From contig NZ_JHXM01000019.1 in assembly GCF_000621725.1 (NCBI RefSeq), forward strand, positions 1 through 64,000: 64,000 nt of DNA. The letters are read 5' to 3'. Each line of letters starts with the position of its first letter. Position 1 is the stretch's first letter. Source of the DNA: Xylanibacter brevis ATCC 19188. Lineage in GTDB: Bacteria; Bacteroidota; Bacteroidia; Bacteroidales; Bacteroidaceae. Under the pieces are notes generated by a model, which saw nothing but the letters and a program-made list of their open reading frames with translations, did not search any database and was not told the origin of the DNA. A program made the position numbers and the translations under genes. Of the stretch, positions 53,121 to 62,343 are shown piece after piece.

Positions 53121-53619
53121 GGAAGTGGACTATCAATCAATTATAAATCAGTATTATGCAGAAGATGATCAGTTGCGTCGTCTTCTGCTTTTTCATTCTC
53201 GTCAGGTGGCCGATCGCAGTCTGGCTATCTGTCGCCAGCATCCCGAGTTGTCGCTCGACGTACAGTTTGTGGAAGAGGCAGCCATGCTCCACGACATCGG
53301 CATCCGCTGGTGCCACGCGCCTTCCATCTTTTGTGTAGGCGAAGCCCCTTACATCGAGCATGGACAGATTGGCGGACGCTTGCTGCGCCAACTGGGTTTC
53401 GAGCGCCATGCCCGTGTCTGCGAACGACATACCGGTACCGGACTGCCGGGGTTCGAGCCCGAGACCCTTGAAGAACAGCTGGTGTGCTATGCCGACAAGT
53501 TTTATTCAAAATCACATCCCGAGCGTGTGCTTACCGTCGAACAGGCCGCTCAGAGTTTGGAACGCTTTGGTCATGAAGGCGTCGAAAAGTTTCTTGGCTG
53601 GGCCAAAATGTTTGAATAA
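53110..53619 (+). CDS. HD-domain phosphohydrolase-like protein
   Basis: This 169-residue protein has the HD pattern: an upstream His (LLFHSRQVADRSL), His61-Asp62 in EEAAMLHDIGIRWC, and a downstream H-x-G segment (CERHTGTGLPG). HD proteins hydrolyse phosphate esters or nucleotides. The start overlaps the stop of the carboxyltransferase gene, which implies coupled translation; a functional link is not known. Confidence 0.82.
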   Translation: MPSKEVDYQSIINQYYAEDDQLRRLLLFHSRQVADRSLAICRQHPELSLDVQFVEEAAMLHDIGIRWCHAPSIFCVGEAPYIEHGQIGGRLLRQLGFERHARVCERHTGTGLPGFEPETLEEQLVCYADKFYSKSHPERVLTVEQAAQSLERFGHEGVEKFLGWAKMFE

Positions 53620-53650
53620 AGCGTAAAATAATGGGCTCTACGTCAAAAAA

Positions 53651-53678
53651 CTCATAACTCTTATCCTCTAACTCTCAA
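53651..53678. repeat. Degenerate heptads in the lptD promoter
   Basis: CTCATAA, CTCTTAT, CCTCTAA and CTCTCAA follow one another at a 7-base period, ending 8 bases before the -7 box. They occupy the space where a -33 element would be expected. Confidence 0.65.
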
Positions 53679-53686
53679 CTTTTTCG

Positions 53687-53694
53687 TATCTTTG
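53687..53694 (+). promoter_or_regulatory. -7 box immediately ahead of lptD
   Basis: TATCTTTG ends only 5 bases before the GTG start codon, so the transcript would begin at or within a base or two of the start. Confidence 0.7.
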
Positions 53695-53699
53695 CACCC

Positions 53700-56561
53700 G
53701 TGAAACGCAAATATGCGATATTTGTTTTGCTTTCCGCTTTCATCTTTGTGTTGGCGGAAATACCTTCATCGCCCCTTCAGAACATGATTCTTAACAGGGT
53801 GATGGACGACTCGTTGTTTGCCGACACACTGCCTCACGACACTTCTATCTCGCCTCATGCTAAGCCCGCTGCGGCGGCGTTGAAGCGCGATACCTCTCAG
53901 ATGGATTCTCTCGAACTGGCTATCTATAAGCACAATAAGGCCATCGACGATTCGCTGGCGCTGGATAGCATCAATCGCAAGAAGAAAAACGGTATCGATT
54001 CGCCGGTGAAGTTCTCTGCCGAAGACTCGCTGGTTTACCAAGCTGGCGCAGGCATGGCTCATCTCTATGGTTCATCGCACGTCACCTATCAGAACATGGA
54101 CCTCACCAGCGAGAAGATTTACCTCTGTCTCGACTCTTCGCTGGTTCATGCCACTGGTGCCCGCGACACCCTTGGCGAGATGTTCGGCACGCCTGTGTTC
54201 AAGATGGGCAGCGATAGCTACGAGAGCGATACAATGGCCTTCAACTTCAAGACCAAGAAAGGACTTATCCAGCAGGTTTACACCCAGCAAGAGGATGGCT
54301 TCCTGACCAGTGAGTTGTCGAAGCGTGGTGCCAATGGCGAGCTCTATCTGCGCCACGGACGCTACACCACTTGCGACGAACCCCATCCCGATTTCTATCT
54401 GGCTCTGTCGCGTGCCAAGGTGCGCCCCGGCAAGGATGTGGTCTTCGGACCCGCCTATCTGGTGGTGGCCGACGTGCCCCTTCCGTTGGCAATCCCTTAT
54501 GGCTTCTTCCCCTTCACCAAGAGCTATTCCAGTGGTTTCATCATGCCAACTTATGGCGACGAGACCTCACGAGGTTTCTATCTGCGCGATGGTGGCTACT
54601 ACTTTGCCATCAGCGACAAGATGGACCTGAAACTCCTGGGCGAGATTTATACCAAGGGGTCATGGGGCATCAGTGCAGCCAGCAACTATCGTCGTCGCTA
54701 CAAGTACAGTGGCTCGTTCTTTGGTAGCTATCAGAACACCATCACCGGCGAGAAAAACATGCCTGACTATGCCAAGCAGACCAGCTTCAAGATTCAGTGG
54801 TCGCATCGCCAGGATGCTAAGGCCAATCCTTATTCCAACCTCTCTGCCAGTGTCAACTTTGCCACCAGCAGCTACGAGCGCAACAACCTGACCTCGATGT
54901 ATAATCCGCAGGCGCTGACACAGTCCACACGTACTTCGTCGGTGTCGTACAGCACAGGCTTCTCCAGTCTTGGTCTCAGCCTGAGCACCACCATGAACCT
55001 CAGTCAGAACATGCGCGACTCTTCTATCGCCATGACGCTGCCCGACCTGAACATCTCGGTGTCGCGCTTCTATCCCTTCAAGCGCAAGCACATGGTGGGC
55101 AAGGAGCGTTGGTACGAGAAGATTGCGTTGAGCTATACGGGTCGTCTCTCTAACTCTATCTCTACAAAGGAAGACAAGCTGATGCATTCCAGTTTGGTGA
55201 AAGACTGGCGCAACGGAATGCAGCACAACATCCCCGTTTCGGCCAATTTCACCCTGTTTAACTATATCAACATCAACCCCTCGTTCAACTTCACCGACCG
55301 TACCTATACCAATAAGGTGAAGCGCTCATGGGACGATGCCGCCCAAACAGAGCTTCGCGACACCACCTATGGATTTTATAATGTCTATAATTGGAACCTG
55401 TCGCTCTCTGCTTCTACGAAACTATATGGTTTCTATATACCCTCGCGCAAACTCTTTGGCGATAAGGTTCAGGCCGTACGCCACGTGCTGACCCCCTCTG
55501 TCAGCTTCAGTTATGCGCCCGACTTCAGCGCCTCGCGCTATGGCTATTACGATACCTACATGAAGACAGATGCCAATGGCAATGTCTCTATGGTCGAGTA
55601 TTCTCCCTATCAGGGCTCGCTCTATGGCGTGCCGGGCAAAGGCAAGACAGGTAGTCTCTCGTTCGATTTGTCGAACAACGTAGAGATGAAGATTAAGTCA
55701 GATGCAGACACCACAGGCTTCAAGAAGATCAGTCTTATCGACGAGTTGGGCGCTGCCATGTCTTATAATATGGCTACGGATATTCGTCCGCTGAGTGACC
55801 TCTCCGTGCGTATGCGACTGAAGCTGACCAAGAGCTATACCTTCAACATGAATGCGGTCTTTGCCAGCTATGTCTATGAGGCCGACTCTGTTGGTGCCAC
55901 ACCTCGTGTCAGCGAGCACACCACCTATTGGCAGCAGGGTAAGATAGGTCGTTTCCAGGGTATGTCGCAGAACTTGTCTTATACCCTCGATAATAATAAG
56001 ATTTCCAACCTCTTCAAGTGGCTTCGTGGCGAGCGCGTGGAGAAAAAGCAGAAGCGTGATGATGAGGAAGAAGACGAGGACGAGAACGAGGTGGAGACCA
56101 ACCTCGATCGCGACCTTGAGAAAGGTAAGCATGGGGCTAAGGGACAGGGTAATATGGCAGAGACCGATGAGGATGGCTACATGAAGTTCTCGCTGCCCTG
56201 GTCGCTGAGTTTTGGTTATGGTGTCACCATGCGCGAGCATACCGATGTCAGCAAGTTCAACTACAACACGATGCGCTATCCTTACAAGTTCTCGCAGAAC
56301 CTGAACGTCAGTGGCAATGTCCGTCTGTCGGAAGGATGGAACATCAGTTTCTCGTCGGGCTATGATTTCGAAAACAAGAAGATATCCATGACCACAGCAT
56401 CGCTCAGTCGCGACCTTCACTGTTTCAACATGTCGTGTTCTGTGGTATTGGCGCCATACACCAGCTATAACTTCTCTTTCCGTTGTAATGCTTCAACCCT
56501 TACCGATGCGTTGAAGTACGACAAACGCAGCAGCTATAGCAACAGCGTCCAGTGGTATTAG
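53700..56561 (+). CDS. lptD: LPS-assembly protein LptD-like outer-membrane protein
   Basis: This 953-residue protein begins with GTG and a signal segment (YAIFVLLSAFIFVLAEI). An OstA/LptA-like N-terminal domain is visible (residues about 105-250: VTYQNMDLTSEKIYLCLDSSLVHATG, ETMAFNFKTKKGLIQQ-type strands), followed by a large beta-barrel (YGFFPFTKSYSSGFIMPTYG). An acidic/basic low-complexity loop lies near residues 780-815. It should insert lipopolysaccharide into the outer membrane. The start is supported by the signal; no ATG keeps it. Confidence 0.86.
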   Translation: MKRKYAIFVLLSAFIFVLAEIPSSPLQNMILNRVMDDSLFADTLPHDTSISPHAKPAAAALKRDTSQMDSLELAIYKHNKAIDDSLALDSINRKKKNGIDSPVKFSAEDSLVYQAGAGMAHLYGSSHVTYQNMDLTSEKIYLCLDSSLVHATGARDTLGEMFGTPVFKMGSDSYESDTMAFNFKTKKGLIQQVYTQQEDGFLTSELSKRGANGELYLRHGRYTTCDEPHPDFYLALSRAKVRPGKDVVFGPAYLVVADVPLPLAIPYGFFPFTKSYSSGFIMPTYGDETSRGFYLRDGGYYFAISDKMDLKLLGEIYTKGSWGISAASNYRRRYKYSGSFFGSYQNTITGEKNMPDYAKQTSFKIQWSHRQDAKANPYSNLSASVNFATSSYERNNLTSMYNPQALTQSTRTSSVSYSTGFSSLGLSLSTTMNLSQNMRDSSIAMTLPDLNISVSRFYPFKRKHMVGKERWYEKIALSYTGRLSNSISTKEDKLMHSSLVKDWRNGMQHNIPVSANFTLFNYININPSFNFTDRTYTNKVKRSWDDAAQTELRDTTYGFYNVYNWNLSLSASTKLYGFYIPSRKLFGDKVQAVRHVLTPSVSFSYAPDFSASRYGYYDTYMKTDANGNVSMVEYSPYQGSLYGVPGKGKTGSLSFDLSNNVEMKIKSDADTTGFKKISLIDELGAAMSYNMATDIRPLSDLSVRMRLKLTKSYTFNMNAVFASYVYEADSVGATPRVSEHTTYWQQGKIGRFQGMSQNLSYTLDNNKISNLFKWLRGERVEKKQKRDDEEEDEDENEVETNLDRDLEKGKHGAKGQGNMAETDEDGYMKFSLPWSLSFGYGVTMREHTDVSKFNYNTMRYPYKFSQNLNVSGNVRLSEGWNISFSSGYDFENKKISMTTASLSRDLHCFNMSCSVVLAPYTSYNFSFRCNASTLTDALKYDKRSSYSNSVQWY

Positions 56562-56572
56562 TGCTTTTCTAA

Positions 56573-56600
56573 GTGAGAAGTGAGAGGTGAGAAGTGAGAA
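56573..56600. repeat. Heptad repeat GTGAGAR (4 copies)
   Basis: GTGAGAA, GTGAGAG, GTGAGAA and GTGAGAA follow each other directly after lptD. They open a repeat block that runs to the end of the antiporter gene. Confidence 0.85.
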
Positions 56601-56603
56601 GGA

Positions 56604-56846
56604 CCCCCTCTAAATCTCCCCGAGGGGAGACTTAACCCCCTCCCTTGGGAGGGTCGGGGAGGGGTTCCTGGTCTGTTTTTCCTCCCCTCCCATGTAGGGG
56701 AGGGGTTGGGGGTGGGGTCAGTATTGTTCTAACTGCAAATGGAGTTACAGACCCCACCCCAACCCCTCCCCTTGAAGGGAGGGGAGTGCCTACGTAGTCC
56801 TCGGATTTTCAACCAACCCCCTCTAAATCTCCCCAAGGGGAGACTT
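56604..56846. repeat. C/G-rich repeat block with inverted repeats and G-quadruplex-type runs
   Basis: Two near-identical 30-base copies (one mismatch) bound the block at 56604-56633 and 56817-56846. Inside, four G-runs at 56697-56717 (4, 4, 5 and 4 G) form a G-quadruplex motif. Their near-perfect inverted copy at 56750-56771 carries four C-runs. Smaller hairpins flank them: CCTCCCCT 56681-56688 with AGGGGAGG 56696-56703, and CCCCTCCCCTT 56763-56773 with the following purine arm. No gene is present. Confidence 0.85.
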
Positions 56847-56923
56847 CTCAACTCTCAACTCTCAGTTTGCGCCAAAGGCGCACCATCTCTCATCTCTCAT
56901 CTCTCATCTTGCGCCGAAGGCGC
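56846..56923. repeat. Two heptad blocks, each followed by a GCGCC-3-GGCGC mini-hairpin
   Basis: TCTCAAC repeats (2.9 copies) at 56846-56865 are followed by GCGCC-AAA-GGCGC at 56869-56881 and ACC. ATCTCTC repeats (3.7 copies) at 56885-56910 are followed by GCGCC-GAA-GGCGC at 56911-56923 and ACC. The second block overlaps the last codons of the antiporter gene. Confidence 0.88.
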
Positions 56924-59170
56924 ACCGCCTTTCAGCAGCTGTTCCAACGACTCTTCTTCGCCTACAATCCAGATGATGTCGCCTTCTACGAATTTGCGCT
57001 GAGGAGGCACGGCTGTCAGGTTCTCCTTGCCTTCCTCCATTCCCACCACCATACAACTGTAGCGATTGCGGATGCCACTCTCTTGCAAGGTCTTGCCAAT
57101 GAAACGACTGTCGGCACCAATCACGATCTGGCGCAACTTCATCTCGCGCTTTTCCATTTCCATGTCCTCGCCCAGCAGTTCCGTTTCTATTGCCAAACCG
57201 AATTTAGCCAACTGCTCATCGCTGCCGATAGCCTGCAGACGGTCGCCTGGGAAGATGATGTAGTCGCCATCGGGGATGTTCAGTCGGCGCCCGCCACGCA
57301 GAATGCTGCTGATGTGTACCCCATACTTTCGTCCCAGGTTCAACTGTTTCAGCGTGTGTCCCATCCACATCGAGTTGCCAGGCACGTCGAAGTCGGCAAT
57401 ATGGATATCGCGATCCAGCAGCTTACCCTCGTACAGAGGCTTCTTCTTGCCGTGCACCTGTGCCTCGATGTCGCGAGAGCGCAGGTTGTTGATAAACAGA
57501 CGTTCCAGCAAGATGCTGCGCCGCTTGATGCTGCGCGAGGTGATGATGGCTATCACCACCACCACGCCGATGGTGAGCACGATGGCCGGTCCGAAGGTAG
57601 AAATATGCTGTCCGATGTAGAACACGAAGCCCAGCGCAATCATCATCCTGAACAGAATGGTGAACAGCAGCGGCAGACGGTTGCGATTGCTCTCTTTCCA
57701 CAGCGCCTTGAATTCCTCGCTTCGGTTTTTCTTCATCACCATAGCCCTGAGGAAGGGCGCTATCAGCAAGATGGTGACCAGTCCTGTGGCCACGTTAGCA
57801 TATCTCGGCCTTAGCAGTTCCATCATCAAAGGCTTGAAGAACGTGAACATGATGATGATGACGGCAATCGAGAGGATTGAGTATATCACCACGTTCATCG
57901 ACATCTGCAGCAGCAGCTTTTTCCATTTATTGGGGTTGTTGCTTGTGGTCTGGTTCATCGACTGATGGTTCATCATGCGGATGATGCGCTTTGGCAAGCG
58001 CTTCTCCATCACGTTGTATGAGGGCAGTGCCAGCCTGATCATGTAGGGCGTCAGGAATGTGGTGATGACACTCACCGCCACCACTACCGGGTAGAGGAAG
58101 TCGCCAATGACGCCCAGCGACAGGCCCAGCGACGCAATGATGAACGAGAACTCACCAATCTGCGCCATTGAGAAGCCGCAACGCATGGCCGACTTCAGAC
58201 TCTGGCCACCCAACAGGAAGGCCAGCGAGCCGAACACCGCCTGACCTGCGATGATGGTCAGCACCAGACAGACGATAGGCAAGGCATAGTCTGCCAGTAT
58301 CTGTGGGTCCACCAGCATACCTACCGACACAAAGAAGATGGCACCAAACAGGTTCTTCACCGGGTCCACCAGCTTCTCGATGCGCTCGGCCTCGATCGTC
58401 TCGGCCAGGATGCTGCCCATGATGAAAGCACCAAAGGCCGACGAGAAGCCCACCTTCGACGAGAATACCGCCATGCCGCAACACAATCCCAGCGACACGA
58501 TGAGCAGCACCTCGCTGTTGATCAGCTGGCGCACCTTGCGCAGGAAGATAGGCACCGCAAAGATGCCCACCACCAGCCACAGCACCAAGAAGAACACAAT
58601 CTTCAGTATCGAACTCAGCATCTCGCCGCTGTCGGGATTGTTGCCACTGGCTATGGCGCTCAGCATCACCATCATCACGATGGCCAGAATATCCTCGAGT
58701 ATCAGCACCGACATCACCATGCCCGCAAACTGCTGTTGTCGCAGTCCCAGATCGTCGAACGCCTTATATATAATGGTGGTAGAGCTCATGGCCAGCATAC
58801 CCCCCAGGAAGATGCAGTCCATGCGCGACCAGTGGAACAGATGTCCCACAATGACGCCCAGCAGCGACATCGAGAAGATGATGCTGATGGTCGAGATGAT
58901 GGGCGAGGCCCCCATCTTCAGAATCTTTTTGAACGAGAAGTCCAGTCCCAGCGAAAACAGCAAGAACATCACGCCGATGTCTGCCCACAGGTGGATGTTA
59001 GACATGTCCACCACCGATGTCGTGTATGGCATGTGGGGCGACACCAGAAAGCCAGCCACGATATAGCCCAGCACCAGTGGTTGCTTCAGCTTTTTGAACA
59101 CCAGTGTCACGATGCCTGCCACCATCAGTATCAGCGCCAGGTCTTGTATCATTGGGGGGAGTTCAGCCAT
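56897..59170 (-). CDS. Cation/proton antiporter (CPA2, KefB/Kch-like) with two TrkA-C domains
   Basis: This 757-residue protein has about twelve membrane helices in its first 400 residues (start [23 protein letters not shown], typical of Na+/H+ or K+/H+ exchangers), two more helices around 430-530, and two C-terminal RCK_C/TrkA-C domains ([13 protein letters not shown] and [16 protein letters not shown]). It probably exports K+ or Na+ in exchange for protons. Its final ten residues ([10 protein letters not shown]) are encoded by the mini-hairpin and heptad repeat. Its start overlaps the pepT stop by 8 bases. Confidence 0.87.
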   Translation of the reverse strand: MAELPPMIQDLALILMVAGIVTLVFKKLKQPLVLGYIVAGFLVSPHMPYTTSVVDMSNIHLWADIGVMFLLFSLGLDFSFKKILKMGASPIISTISIIFSMSLLGVIVGHLFHWSRMDCIFLGGMLAMSSTTIIYKAFDDLGLRQQQFAGMVMSVLILEDILAIVMMVMLSAIASGNNPDSGEMLSSILKIVFFLVLWLVVGIFAVPIFLRKVRQLINSEVLLIVSLGLCCGMAVFSSKVGFSSAFGAFIMGSILAETIEAERIEKLVDPVKNLFGAIFFVSVGMLVDPQILADYALPIVCLVLTIIAGQAVFGSLAFLLGGQSLKSAMRCGFSMAQIGEFSFIIASLGLSLGVIGDFLYPVVVAVSVITTFLTPYMIRLALPSYNVMEKRLPKRIIRMMNHQSMNQTTSNNPNKWKKLLLQMSMNVVIYSILSIAVIIIMFTFFKPLMMELLRPRYANVATGLVTILLIAPFLRAMVMKKNRSEEFKALWKESNRNRLPLLFTILFRMMIALGFVFYIGQHISTFGPAIVLTIGVVVVIAIITSRSIKRRSILLERLFINNLRSRDIEAQVHGKKKPLYEGKLLDRDIHIADFDVPGNSMWMGHTLKQLNLGRKYGVHISSILRGGRRLNIPDGDYIIFPGDRLQAIGSDEQLAKFGLAIETELLGEDMEMEKREMKLRQIVIGADSRFIGKTLQESGIRNRYSCMVVGMEEGKENLTAVPPQRKFVEGDIIWIVGEEESLEQLLKGGAPSAQDER

Positions 59171-60386
59171 TATATTCGCCTACTAGTTCACATATCTTGA
59201 TAATCACGTTCTGTGCCTTTTCCATCGACTGGATGGGCACAAACTCGTATGGGCCGTGGAAGTTGATGCCACCGGCAAAGATGTTGGGGCAGGGCAGTCC
59301 CATGAACGACAGCTGTGCGCCGTCGGTGCCGCCGCGTATGGGTTTCACCTTCGGAGCCACTCCCGCCTCTTGCATCGCCTTCAGCACCAGATCTATCACG
59401 TGCATCTGCGGGTCTATCTTCTCCTTCATATTGTAGTATTGGTCGGCCAGTTCAATGCAGACGGTATCCTCGCCATACTTCTCGTTCAGCTGTTCAGCCG
59501 CACGCACCATCAGTCGCTTGCGCTCCTCGAAGCGGGTGCGGTCGTGGTCGCGTATGATGTAGCTCAGCTTGGCATGCTCGGTTTGTCCTGCCATGCCCGT
59601 CAGGTGGAAGAACCCCTGATAGCCCTCGGTGGTCTCTGGTCGCTCGTCGGCAGGCATCATCCCGATGAACTCAGTCGCCAGCAAACTGGCGTTCAGCATT
59701 TTGCCTTTCGCATAGCCCGGGTGCACGCTGCGCCCCTTGATGGTGATTTTAGCGCTGGCCGCGTTGAAGTTCTCGAACTCCAGTTCGCCCACCTCGCCAC
59801 CGTCCATGGTGTAGGCCCATTCGCAGCCAAACTTCTCCACATCGAAGTGGTGGGCCCCCATGCCAATCTCCTCGTCGGGGTTGAAGGCCACACGAATCTT
59901 GCCGTGCTTCACCTCCGGATGCGCCTTCAGCCACACCATGGCCTGCACAATCTCGGCAATGCCCGCCTTGTCGTCGGCTCCCAGCAGCGTAGTGCCATCG
60001 GTCACGATCAGGTCTTCGCCCACGTGCGCCAGCAGTTCTGGAAACATCTTCGGACTCGACACCATGCCTTCGCTCAGCACGATGTCGCCCCCGTCATAGT
60101 GCTCCACGATGCGCGGACGGATGTTGGCACCCGAGCAGTCGGGGCTGGTGTCATAGTGCGATATAAATCCGATGGTAGGCACCTCAGCCTTTGTGTTGGC
60201 AGGCAGCGTGGCATACAGATATCCCTGTTCGTCCAGTTCCACGTCTTCCAGTCCCTCGCTTTTCAGTTCCTCTTTCAGATAGGCTGCAAAAGCCAACTGT
60301 TTCTCCGTGCTGGGCACGCTCTCGCTATCTTCTGCCGACTGCGTGTCAAACTGTGTATATTTCAGAAATCTTTCTACGATGTTCAT
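59163..60386 (-). CDS. pepT: Tripeptide aminopeptidase (peptidase T)
   Basis: This 407-residue M20 metallopeptidase has [11 protein letters not shown] (zinc His, catalytic Asp), [12 protein letters not shown] (bridging Asp), [15 protein letters not shown] (catalytic Glu pair) and [17 protein letters not shown] near the C-terminus. It frees N-terminal residues from tripeptides. I start at 60386 ([10 protein letters not shown]); an in-frame ATG at 60440 lies beyond the probable promoter. The antiporter gene overlaps its end. Confidence 0.94.
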   Translation of the reverse strand: MNIVERFLKYTQFDTQSAEDSESVPSTEKQLAFAAYLKEELKSEGLEDVELDEQGYLYATLPANTKAEVPTIGFISHYDTSPDCSGANIRPRIVEHYDGGDIVLSEGMVSSPKMFPELLAHVGEDLIVTDGTTLLGADDKAGIAEIVQAMVWLKAHPEVKHGKIRVAFNPDEEIGMGAHHFDVEKFGCEWAYTMDGGEVGELEFENFNAASAKITIKGRSVHPGYAKGKMLNASLLATEFIGMMPADERPETTEGYQGFFHLTGMAGQTEHAKLSYIIRDHDRTRFEERKRLMVRAAEQLNEKYGEDTVCIELADQYYNMKEKIDPQMHVIDLVLKAMQEAGVAPKVKPIRGGTDGAQLSFMGLPCPNIFAGGINFHGPYEFVPIQSMEKAQNVIIKICELVGEYNG

Positions 60387-60429
60387 GCTATTCAATGATG
60401 CAGTATTTTTATTTTGATTTATTTTGCCA

Positions 60430-60437
60430 CAAAAGTA
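60430..60437 (-). promoter_or_regulatory. -7 box ahead of pepT
   Basis: On the minus strand this reads TACTTTTG, 44 bases upstream of the chosen pepT start, which supports that start. Confidence 0.6.
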
Positions 60438-60554
60438 CAAAATAATCGGTGAAGAGCCAAATTATTCCGTGTTAATTCGTGCACACTTTTATGCCTTGTG
60501 TGCAGCTTTCGATAATTTTCTTCATTTTATTTTTGTTGTTCGAGTTTTATTCCT

Positions 60555-60562
60555 TATTTTTG
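60555..60562 (+). promoter_or_regulatory. -7 box ahead of the small lipoprotein gene
   Basis: TATTTTTG, matching TAnnTTTG, 89 bases ahead of the start at 60652. Confidence 0.55.
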
Positions 60563-60651
60563 TAGCAACATAATCGATGCCATAGACTTCCCATTCATAG
60601 CGATGAATCTCTTAACAGTGGTAACGAACCTAATGAAAATGAATAACTGTT

Positions 60652-61146
60652 ATGAAGAAGTGGAGTATTTTGAATATCATATTAACGTGTATAGTAGCTG
60701 CATCAATGACGGCATGCAGCATAGACGAAGACTTCAACGTAGAGACCGATGGCCCGCTGACCATCACCGTTGACGGTCAGAGCCACGACTACGACCAGGA
60801 ATACATGCGTTGTCTGGGATTTTTTGGCGAGTATGTCCACTCGCTCGACGACAGCTACCTGAGTATCGTGACCCCCATCTATTGCGACTTCCTGATGGAG
60901 TTTCCGGCCGACACCAACCCCTATACATTCTTTTGCGAGGGCTACGACGGTTTCGAACGCGATGCCACCAGCGTCACCATAGGCATCAACGAGCGCCAGT
61001 GCACCTACGTCTCTGGCTCTGCCCAGATCACCCGTGCCGATGCCGAGAGCTTCACCGTGGCCTTCTCCGACTATAAGTTCCGCTGGAACAGCAGTCGCGA
61101 GATTGTGTTCAACGGCACCCTCGTCGTGCCCATCAGCAACGAGTAA
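60652..61146 (+). CDS. Small lipoprotein of unknown function
   Basis: This 164-residue protein has a lipobox (MTACSIDED, Cys22) with acidic residues right after the cysteine, consistent with export to the cell surface in this phylum. The rest is beta-rich (GPLTITVDGQSHDYDQE, CTYVSGSAQITRADAESFTVAFSDYKF). No family is recognised. Confidence 0.65.
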   Translation: MKKWSILNIILTCIVAASMTACSIDEDFNVETDGPLTITVDGQSHDYDQEYMRCLGFFGEYVHSLDDSYLSIVTPIYCDFLMEFPADTNPYTFFCEGYDGFERDATSVTIGINERQCTYVSGSAQITRADAESFTVAFSDYKFRWNSSREIVFNGTLVVPISNE

Positions 61147-61180
61147 CGCCCCCTTTTTTTGTTGTTTCAACAGAAAATAG

Positions 61181-61188
61181 TATCTTTG
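61181..61188 (+). promoter_or_regulatory. -7 box ahead of the DUF2461 gene
   Basis: TATCTTTG, 31 bases ahead of the start at 61220. Confidence 0.75.
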
Positions 61189-61219
61189 CATCTGTAAAAC
61201 AACGAAAAAAATAGAGTCC

Positions 61220-61945
61220 ATGGATACAAAAAGAATATTGAAATACCTCCGCCAGATTCAGGTCAACAACAACCGTGCTTGGTATCTGGAGCATAAGGCC
61301 GAGTACGACGCCGTGCGTGCCGACTTCGAGTGTGGCGTGCAACAAGCCATCGAGCGCATCGTCACGTTCGACCCCACCGTGTCGCACCTGCGCGTCAAAG
61401 ACTGCACCTACCGCTTCAATCGCGACACGCGCTTCTCTGCCGACAAGTCGCCCTACAAAAACCACTTCGGGGCCTACATCGCCGCCCATGGCAAGAAGGC
61501 GCTGCACGGTGGCTACTACCTGCATCTGGAGCCCGACCACTGTATGGTGGCATGTGGCAACTACTGGTTGCCCACCAACATCCTCACCTCTTGTCGCAAC
61601 GAGATCATGGCCAACATAGACCAGTGGCTGCAGTGTGTCGAGAGTCCCGAGTTCCTCAGCTACTATGGCAGCACCGACGCAAACCATACCACCACTCCCA
61701 CCGATGTCGATAGCTGGGACCAGCCCCAGGGTTTCGGCCTCACCCGCCTGAAGACCTGTCCGTCGGGTTTCCCTCGCGACTGGGCGTATGTGCACTATCT
61801 GCGCCTGAAAGACTATTGCTGTTGGCATCGTGTGCCCAACGATTTCTTCCAAACCGACCATTGGCTCGACGAAATGTCATCCATGTTCCGTGCCGCCAAG
61901 CCCATGATGGACATGATGAATTCCGTGATCGACGACTATGAATGA
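61220..61945 (+). CDS. DUF2461 family protein
   Basis: This 241-residue protein shows the DUF2461 pattern: NNRAWYLEHKAEYDAVRADFE near the N-terminus, RFNRDTRFSADKSPYKNHFGAYI in the middle, and GGYYLHLEPDHCMVACG. Members occur widely in bacteria and fungi with unknown function. It stands alone before a repeat array. Confidence 0.88.
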   Translation: MDTKRILKYLRQIQVNNNRAWYLEHKAEYDAVRADFECGVQQAIERIVTFDPTVSHLRVKDCTYRFNRDTRFSADKSPYKNHFGAYIAAHGKKALHGGYYLHLEPDHCMVACGNYWLPTNILTSCRNEIMANIDQWLQCVESPEFLSYYGSTDANHTTTPTDVDSWDQPQGFGLTRLKTCPSGFPRDWAYVHYLRLKDYCCWHRVPNDFFQTDHWLDEMSSMFRAAKPMMDMMNSVIDDYE

Positions 61946-61973
61946 CGATAGAACGCCTTTGCTTTGCTAACCT

Positions 61974-62162
61974 AAAAGTGCCACTATTCCAATTTACGAC
62001 TTAAGTCGAAAGATCTCACGACTTAAGTCAACAGTTCTCACGACTTAAGTCAACAGTTCTCACGACTTAAGTCGAAAGATCTCACGACTTAAGTCGAAAG
62101 TTACCAAAGCGCCACTTTTCAGTCGCGACACCACTGCTTTTGCGTTGCAAAAGTGCCCCTTT
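61974..62162. repeat. Palindrome array B: five units on a 22-bp period with flanking hairpins
   Basis: The palindrome CGACTTAAGTCG (or ...GTCA) starts at 61997, 62019, 62041, 62063 and 62085, exactly 22 bases apart. Unit 1 equals unit 4 and unit 2 equals unit 3 over the 22 bases. The left flank is AAAAGTGCCACTAT at 61974-61987. The right flank has GCGCCACTTTT around 62109-62119 and the hairpin CTTTTGC-GTT-GCAAAAG at 62137-62153. The same flanking motifs accompany array A at 26 kb. Confidence 0.9.
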
Positions 62163-62312
62163 AGTATTTGAAAAAGAAAAAAGTCCAGTTTGGATTTGGA
62201 ACTTATGCGATTATTTCATTTATTTGCAAAATCCAATAATTAAAGCCTATAAAATTCCTTTTTCACAAGGCTTGCGGAGCGTGTATATACTATAGATTAA
62301 AAAATAATAGAG

Positions 62313-62320
62313 TATCTTTG
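62313..62320 (+). promoter_or_regulatory. -7 box ahead of the 56-codon gene
   Basis: TATCTTTG, 23 bases ahead of the ATG at 62344. Confidence 0.75.
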
Positions 62321-62343
62321 CCACATCAATACATTTAATGCTT

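Larger units (their letters stand above)
61946..62343. other. Gene-free interval holding palindrome array B
   Basis: No gene is seen. The interval holds an AGTGCCACT palindrome, the 22-bp-period array, a hairpin cluster and, after an AT-rich stretch, the promoter of the next small gene at 62313-62320. Confidence 0.75.

Noticed and set aside
61997..62096. Possible CRISPR array
   Set aside because: The period is only 22 bases and the bases between palindromes are themselves repeated, so there are no unique spacers, and no cas genes are present.
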